Shown here: in pieces, positions 35,584 through 45,100 of the stretch
Layout: each line of letters opens with the position of its first letter
Numbering within the stretch: position 1 is the stretch's first letter
Assembly (NCBI RefSeq): GCF_900113525.1
Contig: NZ_FOPP01000009.1
Location: forward strand, 1 to 64,000
Source: Pedobacter insulae
GTDB taxonomy: Bacteria; Bacteroidota; Bacteroidia; Sphingobacteriales; Sphingobacteriaceae
Reading direction: 5' to 3'
DNA length: 64,000 nt
Program-made: the position numbers and the translations under genes
Notes under the pieces: model-generated
Databases searched by the model: none
Told to the model about the DNA's origin: nothing
What the model saw: the letters and a program-made list of their open reading frames with translations, nothing else

Positions 35584-35596
35584 AAGAGGGCAGCTT

Positions 35597-36301
35597 ATGA
35601 GAGAATTTATAAATAGAGCAAAGGTATATTATGTAGTAATGCCACTCAGTTTGGTGGTACTGCTGGTAGCAATGCCCACCAAACAGGTTTCAGCGCAGAT
35701 CGCTATTGCCGAAGTGATTAAAGCAGGCGTTAAAAAGGTGATCAAAGCCCTTGATCTGAAAGTGCAGCGTTTGCAGAACCAGACCATCTGGCTGCAAAAT
35801 GCGCAAAAGGTATTGGAAAATACCTTGTCTAAATTGAAGCTGACAGAGATCGCCGACTGGACGACCCGTCAAAAGGAACTGTATGGTAAATACTTTGACG
35901 AGCTGGCAAGGATCAAATCTGCCATCGCCTTTTACCAGCGTATCAGGGACATTACCCAGCGGCAGGCCGATATTGTGGAAGAATACAGGCAGGCCAAAAG
36001 CCTGTTTGCCAAAGACAAACATTTCAGCCCGGATGAACTTGGCTTCATGGAAGATGTCTTTAAGGGGATTCTGGATGCCAGCCTGAAAAACATCGATCAG
36101 TTGTTGTTAGTCGTCAACTCGTTCAAGGTGCAGATGGATGATGCTAAACGGTTGGAAATCATAGAACAGGTAGCGGTGAAGATCGATCAGAATTATTTTG
36201 ACTTGAAACAGTTCAATACCCGCCAGATCAAACTGAGCCTGTCCAGGGCGAAAGAAGCCGGTGATCTGAACATCATTAAAAAGCTGTATGGGATTGAGTA
36301 G
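35597..36301 (+). CDS. traI: TraI-like conjugal transfer protein (periplasmic, first of three paralogues)
   Basis: 234 residues with a signal sequence (VVMPLSLVVLLVAMPTKQVSAQ, ~14-35). A long helical domain follows: AIAEVIKAGVKKVIKALDLKVQRLQNQTIWLQNAQKVLENTLSKLKL. This is the usual pattern of Bacteroidota TraI, a VirB5-like periplasmic component. It ends overlapping the next gene by 14 bp. The two following genes share its overall plan, namely a signal peptide, long helices and a late 'LLLVV.S....M.D..RL..I' block. Confidence 0.8.
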   Translation: MREFINRAKVYYVVMPLSLVVLLVAMPTKQVSAQIAIAEVIKAGVKKVIKALDLKVQRLQNQTIWLQNAQKVLENTLSKLKLTEIADWTTRQKELYGKYFDELARIKSAIAFYQRIRDITQRQADIVEEYRQAKSLFAKDKHFSPDELGFMEDVFKGILDASLKNIDQLLLVVNSFKVQMDDAKRLEIIEQVAVKIDQNYFDLKQFNTRQIKLSLSRAKEAGDLNIIKKLYGIE

Positions 36302-36932
36302 GAAACTATGCAGAGTGGTAATGCTAGTTGCATTATCCCTCTGGGCTTTTTCAGGTTCTGCACAGACCTGGGGAGAGATTTTTAATCAGAAGAAAACGCA
36401 GAAAAAATACCTGTTACAGCAGATCGCCGCCTTGCAGATTTATATTGGCTATGCAAAGAAAGGCTATGATATTGTGGGCGGTGGCATCCATACAGTTAAG
36501 GATATAACTAATGGAGAGTTTAGTTTGCACCGGAATTTCTTTGCGTCGTTGGCTGCGGTAAACCCAGCTATTAAAAACAGCGCAGCGGTTGCCGAGATCA
36601 TTAACGGCGGCTTGGGTATCATTTCCGTGCTGAAAAGCTGGAAAGCATCGGAGCTGAATGCAAATGATTGGGGGTACGTTTCATTGGTCAAGGCAAATCT
36701 TTTAGCGGAATGTGCCAGTGATCTGGAGCAATTGTTTTTGGTGATCACATCCGGTAAGCTGGAAATGAAAGACGACGAACGTTTGGGACGGCTCGAAAAA
36801 CTTCGGCTGTCGATGCAGGATAAATATGATTTTGCACTTTCCTTTAGTACCGATTTGCAAATGCTGATCCGGCAAAAGAACAGGGAACAGGAATCCATTA
36901 ACCAGATCAGGAGGTGGTATGAAATTGAGTAG
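36288..36932 (+). CDS. TraI-like periplasmic protein, second tandem paralogue
   Basis: 214 residues: signal peptide ending SGSAQ (~25), then LLQQIAALQIYIGYAKKGYDIVGGGIHTVKDITNGEFSLHRNFF (~42-85), then LEQLFLVITSGKLEMKDDERLGRLEKL (~147-173). The same blocks recur in the next gene, so the pair arose by duplication. Proteins of this type are sometimes labelled TerB/tellurite resistance, but nothing here supports that. It overlaps both neighbours by 14 bp. A VirB5-like or channel-tip role is an inference from position. Confidence 0.75.
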   Translation: MGLSRKLCRVVMLVALSLWAFSGSAQTWGEIFNQKKTQKKYLLQQIAALQIYIGYAKKGYDIVGGGIHTVKDITNGEFSLHRNFFASLAAVNPAIKNSAAVAEIINGGLGIISVLKSWKASELNANDWGYVSLVKANLLAECASDLEQLFLVITSGKLEMKDDERLGRLEKLRLSMQDKYDFALSFSTDLQMLIRQKNREQESINQIRRWYEIE

Positions 36933-37560
36933 GCTAATTGTTTTTTGCTTTGCCCTTCTAGTGTTATGTTCTGCAAGTCGTGTAAAAGCGCAGTCCGCCG
37001 AGGTACAGCAGTTAATTTTAAACGTTGAAAAACTGTCGCAGTTTAAAAATATCCTGAAGGATATGAAAGCGGGCTACCAGATTATCAGCAAGGGTTATAA
37101 TGCCGTTCGTGACATATCCAAAGGCAATTTCTCCCTGCATGAAACTTTTCTTGATGGATTAATGGCAGTCAGCCCGGAAGTGAGAAGATACCATAAGATC
37201 GCAGGGATCATCAAAATGCAGAGCAACATCCTGTCCGAATATAAAGCCGCATTCAGCAGGTTTAAGTCCGGCGGGCAGTTTAACATTCAGGAAGTGGATT
37301 ATATGGCCTCGATTTACTCGCAGCTCAACAAACAAAGCCTGCAAAATCTGGAAGCGCTGTTAATGGTGGTTACGGCCGGAGAACTGCGTATGTCCGATGA
37401 TGATCGGCTGGCCACAATAGACCGGATTTTTGAAGATATGCAGGACAAGCTTTTGTTCCTGCGGCACTTTAATGCCCAGGGCATTGGTATTTCAAGGCAG
37501 CGGACAATGGAACAGAAAGAGGTTTCAGCCATGCAGGAACTGTTTAAGTCAAACCCTTAA
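36919..37560 (+). CDS. TraI-like periplasmic protein, third tandem paralogue
   Basis: 213 residues with signal peptide MKLSRLIVFCFALLVLCSASRVKAQ. Then LKDMKAGYQIISKGYNAVRDISKGNFSLHETFLDGL (~45-80) matches the preceding paralogue block for block, as does LEALLMVVTAGELRMSDDDRLATIDRIF (~143-170). It lies 9 bp before traJ. Retention of both copies suggests they assemble as different subunits. No membrane helix is present beyond the signal sequence. Confidence 0.75.
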   Translation: MKLSRLIVFCFALLVLCSASRVKAQSAEVQQLILNVEKLSQFKNILKDMKAGYQIISKGYNAVRDISKGNFSLHETFLDGLMAVSPEVRRYHKIAGIIKMQSNILSEYKAAFSRFKSGGQFNIQEVDYMASIYSQLNKQSLQNLEALLMVVTAGELRMSDDDRLATIDRIFEDMQDKLLFLRHFNAQGIGISRQRTMEQKEVSAMQELFKSNP

Positions 37561-37569
37561 CCCATTATT

Positions 37570-38751
37570 ATGAACAGATTTATTAAGGCCACATTATTTG
37601 TGGTCATGGCCATGCTTTTAACGTTCTCGCCAATATTTTCGTTTGCGCAAGGGCTGGCTGGTGAAATGAAAAGTATGCACCTGGTCTTGGATCAGGTGTA
37701 TAAGGAAATGATACCGCTTTGCTCTAATCTGATTGGCGTAGGCCGTGGTCTGGCAGGTTTTGCTGCACTGTTTTATATTGCTTCCCGTGTCTGGAAGAAC
37801 ATTGCGCAAGCTGAAGCGGTGGACTTTTACCCGCTGTTACGCCCTTTTGCGCTCGGCTTAGCGATCTTGCTTTTTCCGGCAGTCATTGGCCTGATGAATG
37901 GCATCTTACAACCAACCGTTTCGGCAACCTCGGCAATGGTGAAAAACTCCGACCGGGCAATAGCGGTGTTGCTGAAGCAAAAAGAGAATGCCATTAAAAA
38001 GACCGACCAGTACCAGATGTATGTCGGCGCCGATGGTGAAGGTTCGAGTGACAAATGGTATAAATACACCCATCCCGAAGATCCGAACAGGCAGGATGAG
38101 GGGATGCTGGACAGGTTGGCGCATGGGATTGATTTTGCCATTGCAAAGGCCAGTTACAATTTCAGAAATTCCATCAAACAGTGGATGAGCGAGGTTTTGC
38201 AGGTGGTTTACGCGGCAGCTTCGCTGTGTATCAATACGATCAGGACATTCTATCTCATCATTTTAGCCATACTCGGCCCATTGGTATTTGCCTTTGCGGT
38301 ATTCGACGGCTTTGAGCATACGTTAACGGTGTGGATTGCCCGCTATGTCAATATTTTCCTTTGGCTGCCCATTGCCAACATCTTTGGCAGCATCATCGGA
38401 AAAGTGCAGGAAAATATGCTTCGCTACGATATATCGCAGATTGGTCAGCAGGGTGACACCTTCTTTTCAAGTACCGATACGGCATATTTATGTTTTCTGA
38501 TCATTGGCATCATCGGCTACTTTTCGGTGCCAACGGTTGCTAATTATATTGTACATGCAGGTGGCGGCAACTCGATTTTATCTAAAGTCAATTCGCTGGT
38601 TGTTGGCGGGGTGAGTACTTCGACCAAGATGGTATCAGGAGCAACTGGTATGGTCGTTGATGCAATGGGAAACGCCAACCGCAATTCAAAAGGAGGCAGC
38701 GCATCCGAGGGAAACGACTATTTCAAAAACAAACTTAAGAGCAACGATTAA
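37570..38751 (+). CDS. traJ: TraJ, VirB6-like conjugation membrane protein
   Basis: 393 residues. It starts with a cleavable signal-like helix (~1-26). Several membrane segments follow: GRGLAGFAALFYIASRVW (~58-75), PFALGLAILLFPAVIGLM (~91-108), TIRTFYLIILAILGPLVFAFAVF (~222-244) and TAYLCFLIIGIIGYFSVPTV (~304-323). SKVNSLVVGGVSTSTKMVSGATG, a glycine/serine-rich tail start, is typical of TraJ. It forms the inner-membrane pore of the channel. It is placed between the TraI-like cluster and traK, as in other Bacteroidota Tra operons. Confidence 0.92.
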   Translation: MNRFIKATLFVVMAMLLTFSPIFSFAQGLAGEMKSMHLVLDQVYKEMIPLCSNLIGVGRGLAGFAALFYIASRVWKNIAQAEAVDFYPLLRPFALGLAILLFPAVIGLMNGILQPTVSATSAMVKNSDRAIAVLLKQKENAIKKTDQYQMYVGADGEGSSDKWYKYTHPEDPNRQDEGMLDRLAHGIDFAIAKASYNFRNSIKQWMSEVLQVVYAAASLCINTIRTFYLIILAILGPLVFAFAVFDGFEHTLTVWIARYVNIFLWLPIANIFGSIIGKVQENMLRYDISQIGQQGDTFFSSTDTAYLCFLIIGIIGYFSVPTVANYIVHAGGGNSILSKVNSLVVGGVSTSTKMVSGATGMVVDAMGNANRNSKGGSASEGNDYFKNKLKSND

Positions 38752-38763
38752 TCCATTAAGCCT

Positions 38764-39402
38764 ATGTTTACACAACTCAAAAATATAGATACCGCATTCC
38801 GGCACATCAAGCTGTTCAGCTACCTGCTGATACTGGCCAATACTTTTACGATATGCTTTGGCCTGTACAAATGGTGCCAGCTGTCGGCTGAGAAGGACGG
38901 GAAAATCTACATCCTGTATAACGGTAAGGTATTACAGGCACTGGCTTCTGATAAGAAAGCCAATTTGCCTGTGCAGCTCCGTGACCACATCAAAACCTTT
39001 CACCAGTACTTTTTTAACCTGAGTCCCGATGACAAGGCCATTAAAGCCAGCGTTTCCAAATCGCTTTTCTTAGCTGATCTGTCAGCAAAAAAACAATATG
39101 ATAATCTAGTGGAAAGCGGGTATTACAACAACCTGATCTCGGCCAGCATCTCCCAGGAAATCGAGGTGGACAGTACGGTGCTGAACATAGATGTTTATCC
39201 GTATTCCTTTACCACCTATGCTACCCAGCGGCTGGTTCGTTCCAGTAGTACCGCAGTTCGTAAGCTGGTTACTAAGGGACAAGTCCGGGACTTGAAAACC
39301 CAGACAGATGATAACCCGCACGGCTTTTTGATACAGAGCTGGGAAATTCTGGAAAACAGGGACGAACCTAAATCCTACGGCAATGAGACTCTTCCGCAGT
39401 AA
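38764..39402 (+). CDS. traK: TraK, VirB8-like conjugation protein
   Basis: 212 residues: short cytoplasmic start MFTQLKNIDTAFRHIKLFS, one membrane helix YLLILANTFTICFGLYKW (~20-37), then a periplasmic VirB8-like domain with LRDHIKTFHQYFFNLSPDDKAI (~67-88), YYNNLISASISQEIEVDSTVLNI and QRLVRSSSTAVRKLVTKG. Family length and order are normal. It overlaps traL by 20 bp. Confidence 0.93.
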   Translation: MFTQLKNIDTAFRHIKLFSYLLILANTFTICFGLYKWCQLSAEKDGKIYILYNGKVLQALASDKKANLPVQLRDHIKTFHQYFFNLSPDDKAIKASVSKSLFLADLSAKKQYDNLVESGYYNNLISASISQEIEVDSTVLNIDVYPYSFTTYATQRLVRSSSTAVRKLVTKGQVRDLKTQTDDNPHGFLIQSWEILENRDEPKSYGNETLPQ

Positions 39403-39607
39403 AAAGCAGAGAATTTCTCCGTCTGCTGATGCACTGAGGGGAAAGCTGGCGAGCTACATCCTGCGCCAGCAATCAAGAATTGCCGGATGGCTCAATGAGC
39501 GGACAAAAACTTATTCCACCTTTCGGTGGATGGTGCTACTGATCCTGTTCTGCTTGGGCGTGGGTGGCATTTGCATTTATTTAATCATTATATCCATTTA
39601 CAATTAA
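39383..39607 (+). CDS. traL: TraL-like small membrane protein
   Basis: 74 residues: a basic N-terminal half (LFRSKKQRISPSADALRGKL) and one membrane helix WMVLLILFCLGVGGICIYLIIISIY at the C-terminal end. Position between traK and traM, size and topology match TraL of Bacteroidota elements. It overlaps traK by 20 bp and is followed 12 bp later by traM. The sequence itself carries little else that is diagnostic. Confidence 0.75.
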   Translation: MRLFRSKKQRISPSADALRGKLASYILRQQSRIAGWLNERTKTYSTFRWMVLLILFCLGVGGICIYLIIISIYN

Positions 39608-39619
39608 TCCATATAGCTT

Positions 39620-40702
39620 ATGAATACAACACATTCTCCCGCTTTTTTAAAGCGACGTAAATTCCTGATGGTACTGCCATTACTGATCCTGCCGTTCATG
39701 ACAATGGCCTTCTGGTCATTAGGTGGTGGTTCTAAACCGCCTGCGGCAGAGGCCTCGGTCAGCAAAGGCTTAAACATGGTTCTGCCGGATGCAGATTTTA
39801 AGAATGAAAAACCCGTAGACAAAATGAGCTTATATAGCCAGGCACAAAAGGACTCGGCTGATCTGATCAAGCACGGTTTAACTACTGGCGAAAGCTCTGG
39901 AATTGCAGGTGCTGGCAGAGGTTTAAACCCTGATCCGAGCGAACTGGCAATTCAGGCAAAACTTGCGCAGATCAATGCACAGGTAAACGCAAAGCCGATT
40001 GCTCCTGCCTATGGCCCTGGTGGAACTAATACCCGTCCTACTCCTGATCCGGCCATGAGCGCAGATGTTGCGAAGCTGGAAGCCCTGATGAAAAATATGC
40101 AGGCTTCTTCCGGGGGTGATGATTCGGAAATGCACCAGCTCAATGCTATGATGGATAAAATACTTGCTATCCAAAATCCAGATCTGGTTAGGCAGCAGCA
40201 TGTTAAATCTTCCAGTGGTGTGCCCGACACCTTGTTCAAAGCTATTCCCGCAGAAATCGCAGGAAATGTAAAGGCCGTTGAAGGTTCGGTGATCGAACTT
40301 CGTTTACTCGATACCATTGTACTGAACGGGCAACGCATCCCTAAAGGTCATTCCATATTTGGCCTTGCAATCTTTTCTAACCAGCGTATCAGTTTGGAGA
40401 TCAAAAACATCCGTTTGGGCAACCAGATTATTCCGGTGAGTTTGACTGTTTTTGATAAACGGGACGGTATGATCGGACTCAATGCACCAGAGGCTTTGCT
40501 TGTTGATGCCGTAAATGGCGGAGCCGATGATGCCATCCGCAGTATGCAGTTATTAAGTATGGATCAGAGCATCGGGACACAGGTTGCGGGTGCTGGTCTG
40601 GAAGCTGCTAAAGGGCTATTCTCTAAAAAAGTCAAAAGAGTAAAGCAGAAATTGCCTGCGGGATATCCGGTACTGTTGCGCGATAACTCGAAGAAAAAGT
40701 GA
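39620..40702 (+). CDS. traM: TraM, VirB10-like conjugation protein
   Basis: 360 residues. A basic N-terminus leads to one membrane helix, FLMVLPLLILPFMTMAFW (~15-32). A Pro/Ala-rich periplasmic linker follows, then the conserved C-terminal TraM domain: DTLFKAIPAEIAGNVKAVEGSVIELRLLDTIVLNGQRIPKGHSIFG (~198-243), SLTVFDKRDGMIGL and the closing LPAGYPVLLRD. It is expected to span both membranes. Its stop overlaps the next gene in a GTGA junction. The traN gene that normally follows is not seen. Confidence 0.93.
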   Translation: MNTTHSPAFLKRRKFLMVLPLLILPFMTMAFWSLGGGSKPPAAEASVSKGLNMVLPDADFKNEKPVDKMSLYSQAQKDSADLIKHGLTTGESSGIAGAGRGLNPDPSELAIQAKLAQINAQVNAKPIAPAYGPGGTNTRPTPDPAMSADVAKLEALMKNMQASSGGDDSEMHQLNAMMDKILAIQNPDLVRQQHVKSSSGVPDTLFKAIPAEIAGNVKAVEGSVIELRLLDTIVLNGQRIPKGHSIFGLAIFSNQRISLEIKNIRLGNQIIPVSLTVFDKRDGMIGLNAPEALLVDAVNGGADDAIRSMQLLSMDQSIGTQVAGAGLEAAKGLFSKKVKRVKQKLPAGYPVLLRDNSKKK

Positions 40703-41754
40703 GGTTCAGAAGGGACGATCTGGTCTCGACCGCTGAATTCCTAGTTGATGTAAAGATAGATGGTTATGAGTTTGTAAGCTATCCCAGGGATAGGGATATG
40801 TACACTGGAAACGAGATCTATGCTTTTGTTGAGCGAAGGAGTGCGGACAAACATGCCAGGGAGAATGGTGACTGGTATGTTGAACCTTTAGCGCCATTCC
40901 TTCGGAACATGATCGAAGCCCTTAAAGACAATAAACTTGTCGAGATCGTGGAAACCGGACACTATTATCATTTAAATAATCAAAAGAATATGAACGAAAA
41001 CAATTTAGCATTCCTAAAGAACAAGCTCGAAAAGATGGATTTCCCAGTTGCGGTGCTTGATAAGCTTGAAAAGGAAATAGATGTAAAGGACCAGAAGACC
41101 GAAATCAAGATCGGTCATGAAATCAACCGTGGAAATGAAACTGTAAATTATGAGCTGAACTTTAAGCAATCCGATACCACCGATATGTACTTCTTTAATA
41201 GTTATAAGGCTACATTGAATACCGGAAACGAGGCTATTGATAAAAGTCAGGATTTCAGGATCAGGAACGGCAATAATGTTGGTGCAGATGAGGCTTTCAA
41301 TTTGGTTGCGGGCAGAGCGGTGCAAAAGTCAATGGTCAATAGTGATGGCGATAACTATCTGGCATGGCTGAAAATCGATTTTTCTCAGAAAGATAACTAT
41401 GGCAATAACAAGGTGGAACAGTTCCATGATCGCTATGGTTATAATCTGGAAAAGGCTTTGGATAAATTTCCGATTGCGGAGCTTGCCAAACCAGAGGAAA
41501 AAGCCGATTTGATGGCTTCAATGAAAGCTGGGAATTCTACAGCGGTAACGATGACGAAAGACGGAAAGGAAGCCGTGTTATTTATCGAGGCCAATCCACG
41601 CTTGCGCACCATTAATATTAAAGATGAAAAAGGGGTGTCTATTCGTCGTGACCAGCTGGAAATTAAAGACAAAAGCCAGAGCCAGAAGATAGTTGAAAAC
41701 CAGGGGCAGGAAAAAGGCCAGAATAACAGAAAAAAGCAGGGTTTGTCCGTTTAG
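40699..41754 (+). CDS. ICE protein of unknown function downstream of traM
   Basis: 351 residues if translation begins at the GTG that overlaps the traM stop; ATG 40990 (MNENNLAFLKNKLEKM) is a good alternative giving 254 residues, with an A-rich context. The stretch between the two starts looks coding (DGYEFVSYPRDRDMYTGNEIYAF). The later part has FPVAVLDKLEKEI, VNYELNFKQSDTTDMYFFNSYKATL and a Gln/Lys-rich tail. No signal peptide or membrane helix is present. It occupies the position of traN but does not resemble it. I do not recognise the family; a cytoplasmic role is likely. Confidence 0.65.
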   Translation: MRFRRDDLVSTAEFLVDVKIDGYEFVSYPRDRDMYTGNEIYAFVERRSADKHARENGDWYVEPLAPFLRNMIEALKDNKLVEIVETGHYYHLNNQKNMNENNLAFLKNKLEKMDFPVAVLDKLEKEIDVKDQKTEIKIGHEINRGNETVNYELNFKQSDTTDMYFFNSYKATLNTGNEAIDKSQDFRIRNGNNVGADEAFNLVAGRAVQKSMVNSDGDNYLAWLKIDFSQKDNYGNNKVEQFHDRYGYNLEKALDKFPIAELAKPEEKADLMASMKAGNSTAVTMTKDGKEAVLFIEANPRLRTINIKDEKGVSIRRDQLEIKDKSQSQKIVENQGQEKGQNNRKKQGLSV

Positions 41755-41829
41755 CGCCTAATTTATATCTTTAAAACGCAAATCAATATTAAATCACTAT
41801 TTATTAATCATAAAAAACAATTAAAATAC

Positions 41830-42006
41830 ATGGAAAAATTCACGAAAGTAAAAGAACTGATAGCTGGTATTGAGGCTGATGTAGAAAAATTCAGTAATGC
41901 AGGCAATGGCGCAGCAGGTACAAGGGTTAGAAAAGCGATGCAGGATTTAAAAGTATTGGCTCAGGAAATCCGTACAGAAGTAACGGAAAAAAAGAACAGC
42001 AAATAG
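41830..42006 (+). CDS. Hc1/H1-like small histone-type protein
   Basis: 58 residues, beginning MEKFTKVKELIAGIEADVEKF, then AAGTRVRKAMQDLKVLAQEIR and a Lys-rich end. This is the compact pattern of Bacteroidota proteins related to the chlamydial Hc1 histone, which bind DNA and shape the nucleoid. It lies 75 bp after the previous gene and just before a strong terminator, so it is probably the last gene of the tra transcript. Carriage on the element may help packaging or silencing of transferred DNA (inference). Confidence 0.8.
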   Translation: MEKFTKVKELIAGIEADVEKFSNAGNGAAGTRVRKAMQDLKVLAQEIRTEVTEKKNSK

Positions 42007-42031
42007 ATAGATAACTGTTTTGGGAATATAG

Positions 42032-42062
42032 AACCCTGTTCAGAGATGAGCAGGGTTTTTTT
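42032..42062 (+). terminator. Rho-independent terminator closing the tra operon
   Basis: AACCCTG pairs with CAGGGTT around an 11-base loop and runs straight into TTTTTTT. It lies 25 bp after the histone-like gene stop and separates the transfer operon from the defence region. Confidence 0.9.
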
Positions 42063-42153
42063 ATGACTTATACATTTAGTCAAATTGGCTCAAAGCCTTC
42101 TGCTCTATTTGGCTTCAAATATTTATTTTTGATAAAAAACTCACCTTACTATT

Positions 42154-45100
42154 TTGAACATGGATGAATTTGATGATTATGACGAGTCTGACCACCAGCA
42201 GGAAATAAGAGATTTTATTCTCAAATACAACAAATCTAGTCTGCTTAAATCGGTAGCCGCGTTACAGCTTTCTCCAATGAACCAAGGAAAAGATCTGAGA
42301 ATGGAAACGCTTGTGAATGAAATTCTGTTTTTTGGAAAAACAGGTCTTGAAGACGTTCAACATGGAGCACTTGCGGATTTTTTCGCTCATAATCTTACAA
42401 CGGATTACATGGAAGATCCGATTTCTTCACATTTTGCTGAGAACGTAGTTTATTTTAATGGCAATTATACCGTTTTGCCGGGTATAAATGCTGACATTTC
42501 AGATAAGTTGAAGGCTTTGTTAAGTTCAATATTTATGACCGAAAATGAACTTAGCATCGAGTTTAAAGCCAAAACTGATCATTTTGCATCACTCTTGCTT
42601 ACCTGTAGTGGTTTGATAACTAGTACTGCCGGAATAAAGCCCTATACTCTTGCTGAGAATGAGGACGACAGTATATTTGTTCCCGAAGCGTCAGTCCTGG
42701 CACATTTTGCTGCTGCAGTGACGATTCAAAAGGTGGTATTGGAAAATATATGTCAGTCCTATGGTATACCGGTTGAAACTATCAATGATTTCCTGATACG
42801 CAGTACCGATATTACTGAAGAATATAACCCTTACGAGTCAATATATACGTCAAGGCCATTCTTTGAATTAGAGAATGAATTTATCTGTCTAACACCGGCT
42901 AACATCGGGTTTACATTATATAATAAGATCAGACACCTTGCAACGGAAATGAAGGAAGAAAGTGTTTTGCGAAGAACCTACCATCAATGGCAGAGCGACA
43001 AGATTGTCTCGTATGCAAAACAGGCAGGCTGGCAAATGGTAGGGATCAAGCTGCCAGAAAGCCAATTGAGCGATAGATTGATTGAACAGGTCTACCAGAT
43101 TGATAGCAATAAGTTAGCTTATGTTTGTCTGGTAATGGGGTTTTCTTCCGAGATAAATCCGGACGATGACGCCCAGACTATCTATGACCGAATGGATATC
43201 GTGATTGACCATCTTAATTTGGCAAACAGTGGAAATACTAGAGTACTTTCGATAATGATTGGCGGTTCTTTTGATGATCAAATGATGCTGATGTGGAAAA
43301 AGCCGAAGAATGGAAACCACACGCTGGTCTTTAGTTTTAGTGATTTTGATATTGTTGCTCAGTCTGAGGAGCCTGAGCCGTTGATGTTTTGGAAGTTTGC
43401 TAAAGCACACAACCTTGCAGCCAGCCGTGCCGATATTGGTTTTGGATCAGATACAATTGATATGTTTGCCTTTTATAAAAATAATCATGGTTCACTTCTC
43501 CCTTCGGACGATGCGCCCGGATATATCGTTTATATGGGCGCCGGAACCAATTTCGTTAGGGAATTGGTGAGCTACAGGAATGAACATGCGGCAAAACGTA
43601 GTATAGATGACCGGCCAGTAGATGTCGTAGTGAGAAGGGCAAGGGCTTTTGCGCCATTATATAAACTAGAATATGAATCCCAGCATAATGCGATGCTGGT
43701 TGAGGTTTTCCGATTCCCCTTATGGGTAACCAATTATCAAGCAAAAAGCAGGTCTGATTATTCCAGAATCTCTGTTTATATCGAAGCTGTATCATTTTGG
43801 ATGTTCAGGCTTTCAACGAAAATAGCAGAGTATCTAAACCCACTTCGGAGTATGCCAATTGAGTTTCGATTGTATTTAGACCCGAACCTACTTAGGAAAT
43901 CAGATGTGAGCGATTATTTCAATCTTAAAGATTTTGAAGAAGAACTCGATTTCACAGTTGAGCAGCGGACTGTTGAACTGACGGTTCCTTTTGGTCTTTC
44001 TTCTCTTTTGTCCTCAGATGATAATTCGGGCGAAAGACTATTGATGAAGACGATACTTATGGGATTCAATGTTATCCTGAAAAAATCATCTTGCGATCAG
44101 ATGCCAGAAGAATTTATCCGGGAAGTGATCATAGATGTGATGAGCCCTCCCCATGCGAAGATGATATTGTTTTCAGACAGTTCCAAAAATCCCTTGCTCG
44201 ATAATAGGAACCTTCCCCCGCCAAGATATCTTATGGACACCGAACAGGAACTTATTCTGGATCATCTCGTTGAAATGCTCAATCCGAGTAGTCCTATACC
44301 TGAAAACATTGTTAATCCTAAGGACAAACATAAGCTTTGCATGGATCTGGTAGGTATGTTACTGACCAGGGTGGAAACAAAGTTAGCACAATTTAATACT
44401 CCAGATCTTTTGTCCTATCTGGTAGCATTGAACGAAAGGCTCATTTTTCAATCGGAATATAATTCGCTTTTGCTTCCTTCAAAAATTGCCTGTTACAGCA
44501 ATTTTAAAGCAGAAGTCACTGATCTTAAAAAGAAGGATAAAAAACTTGTTCCGGCTTCGCTGGCAGTTCGCAGTGTCATTGAATTTATCGTAGCCAGCCC
44601 AAACTTTGAGGGACAACCGGTTAATCTTGATGACATCGATGAAGTCATTGCTCTGATGGACGAAGCAATAATGTGGGCTAATGTTGCAGATTCGATTACC
44701 TTGTTGGGAAACGATCCTGAAATAGGATTATTACCTTCTGGGCGAATTGGAATATGGGACAATTTCTATAAAGAGGTTATTGCTCCCTTTAATAATTCCA
44801 GAGCTGAAACCGAAGTTTTTTATTCGATCAATCCGGATCAAGGGATGGGTGAATTTGATGAAGGAGAGATATTTGTCAATAATGAGCAGACAGATGCAGC
44901 TTTCTTAGAGGAATGGGGTGCTTCATTTACTACGATTACAGCATTATATGGTAGTTTGCAGATGTTGGGTCTAGAACGTGGTGAATCGTTCATGAGCATG
45001 AAGCAAGATGAGTTTTTGGCAGAAATCCCTAAGCAGTTCCGAAAGAAAGTTAGTGAAGAAGAGCTTAAGTCAGCCATAAATTTATTAGTGTTAAGTCAGA

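Noticed and set aside
36288..37560. TerB/tellurite-resistance annotation for the two paralogues
   Set aside because: Proteins of this type are sometimes labelled so, but these have signal peptides, lie in a tra operon and show no TerB metal-binding pattern I can see.
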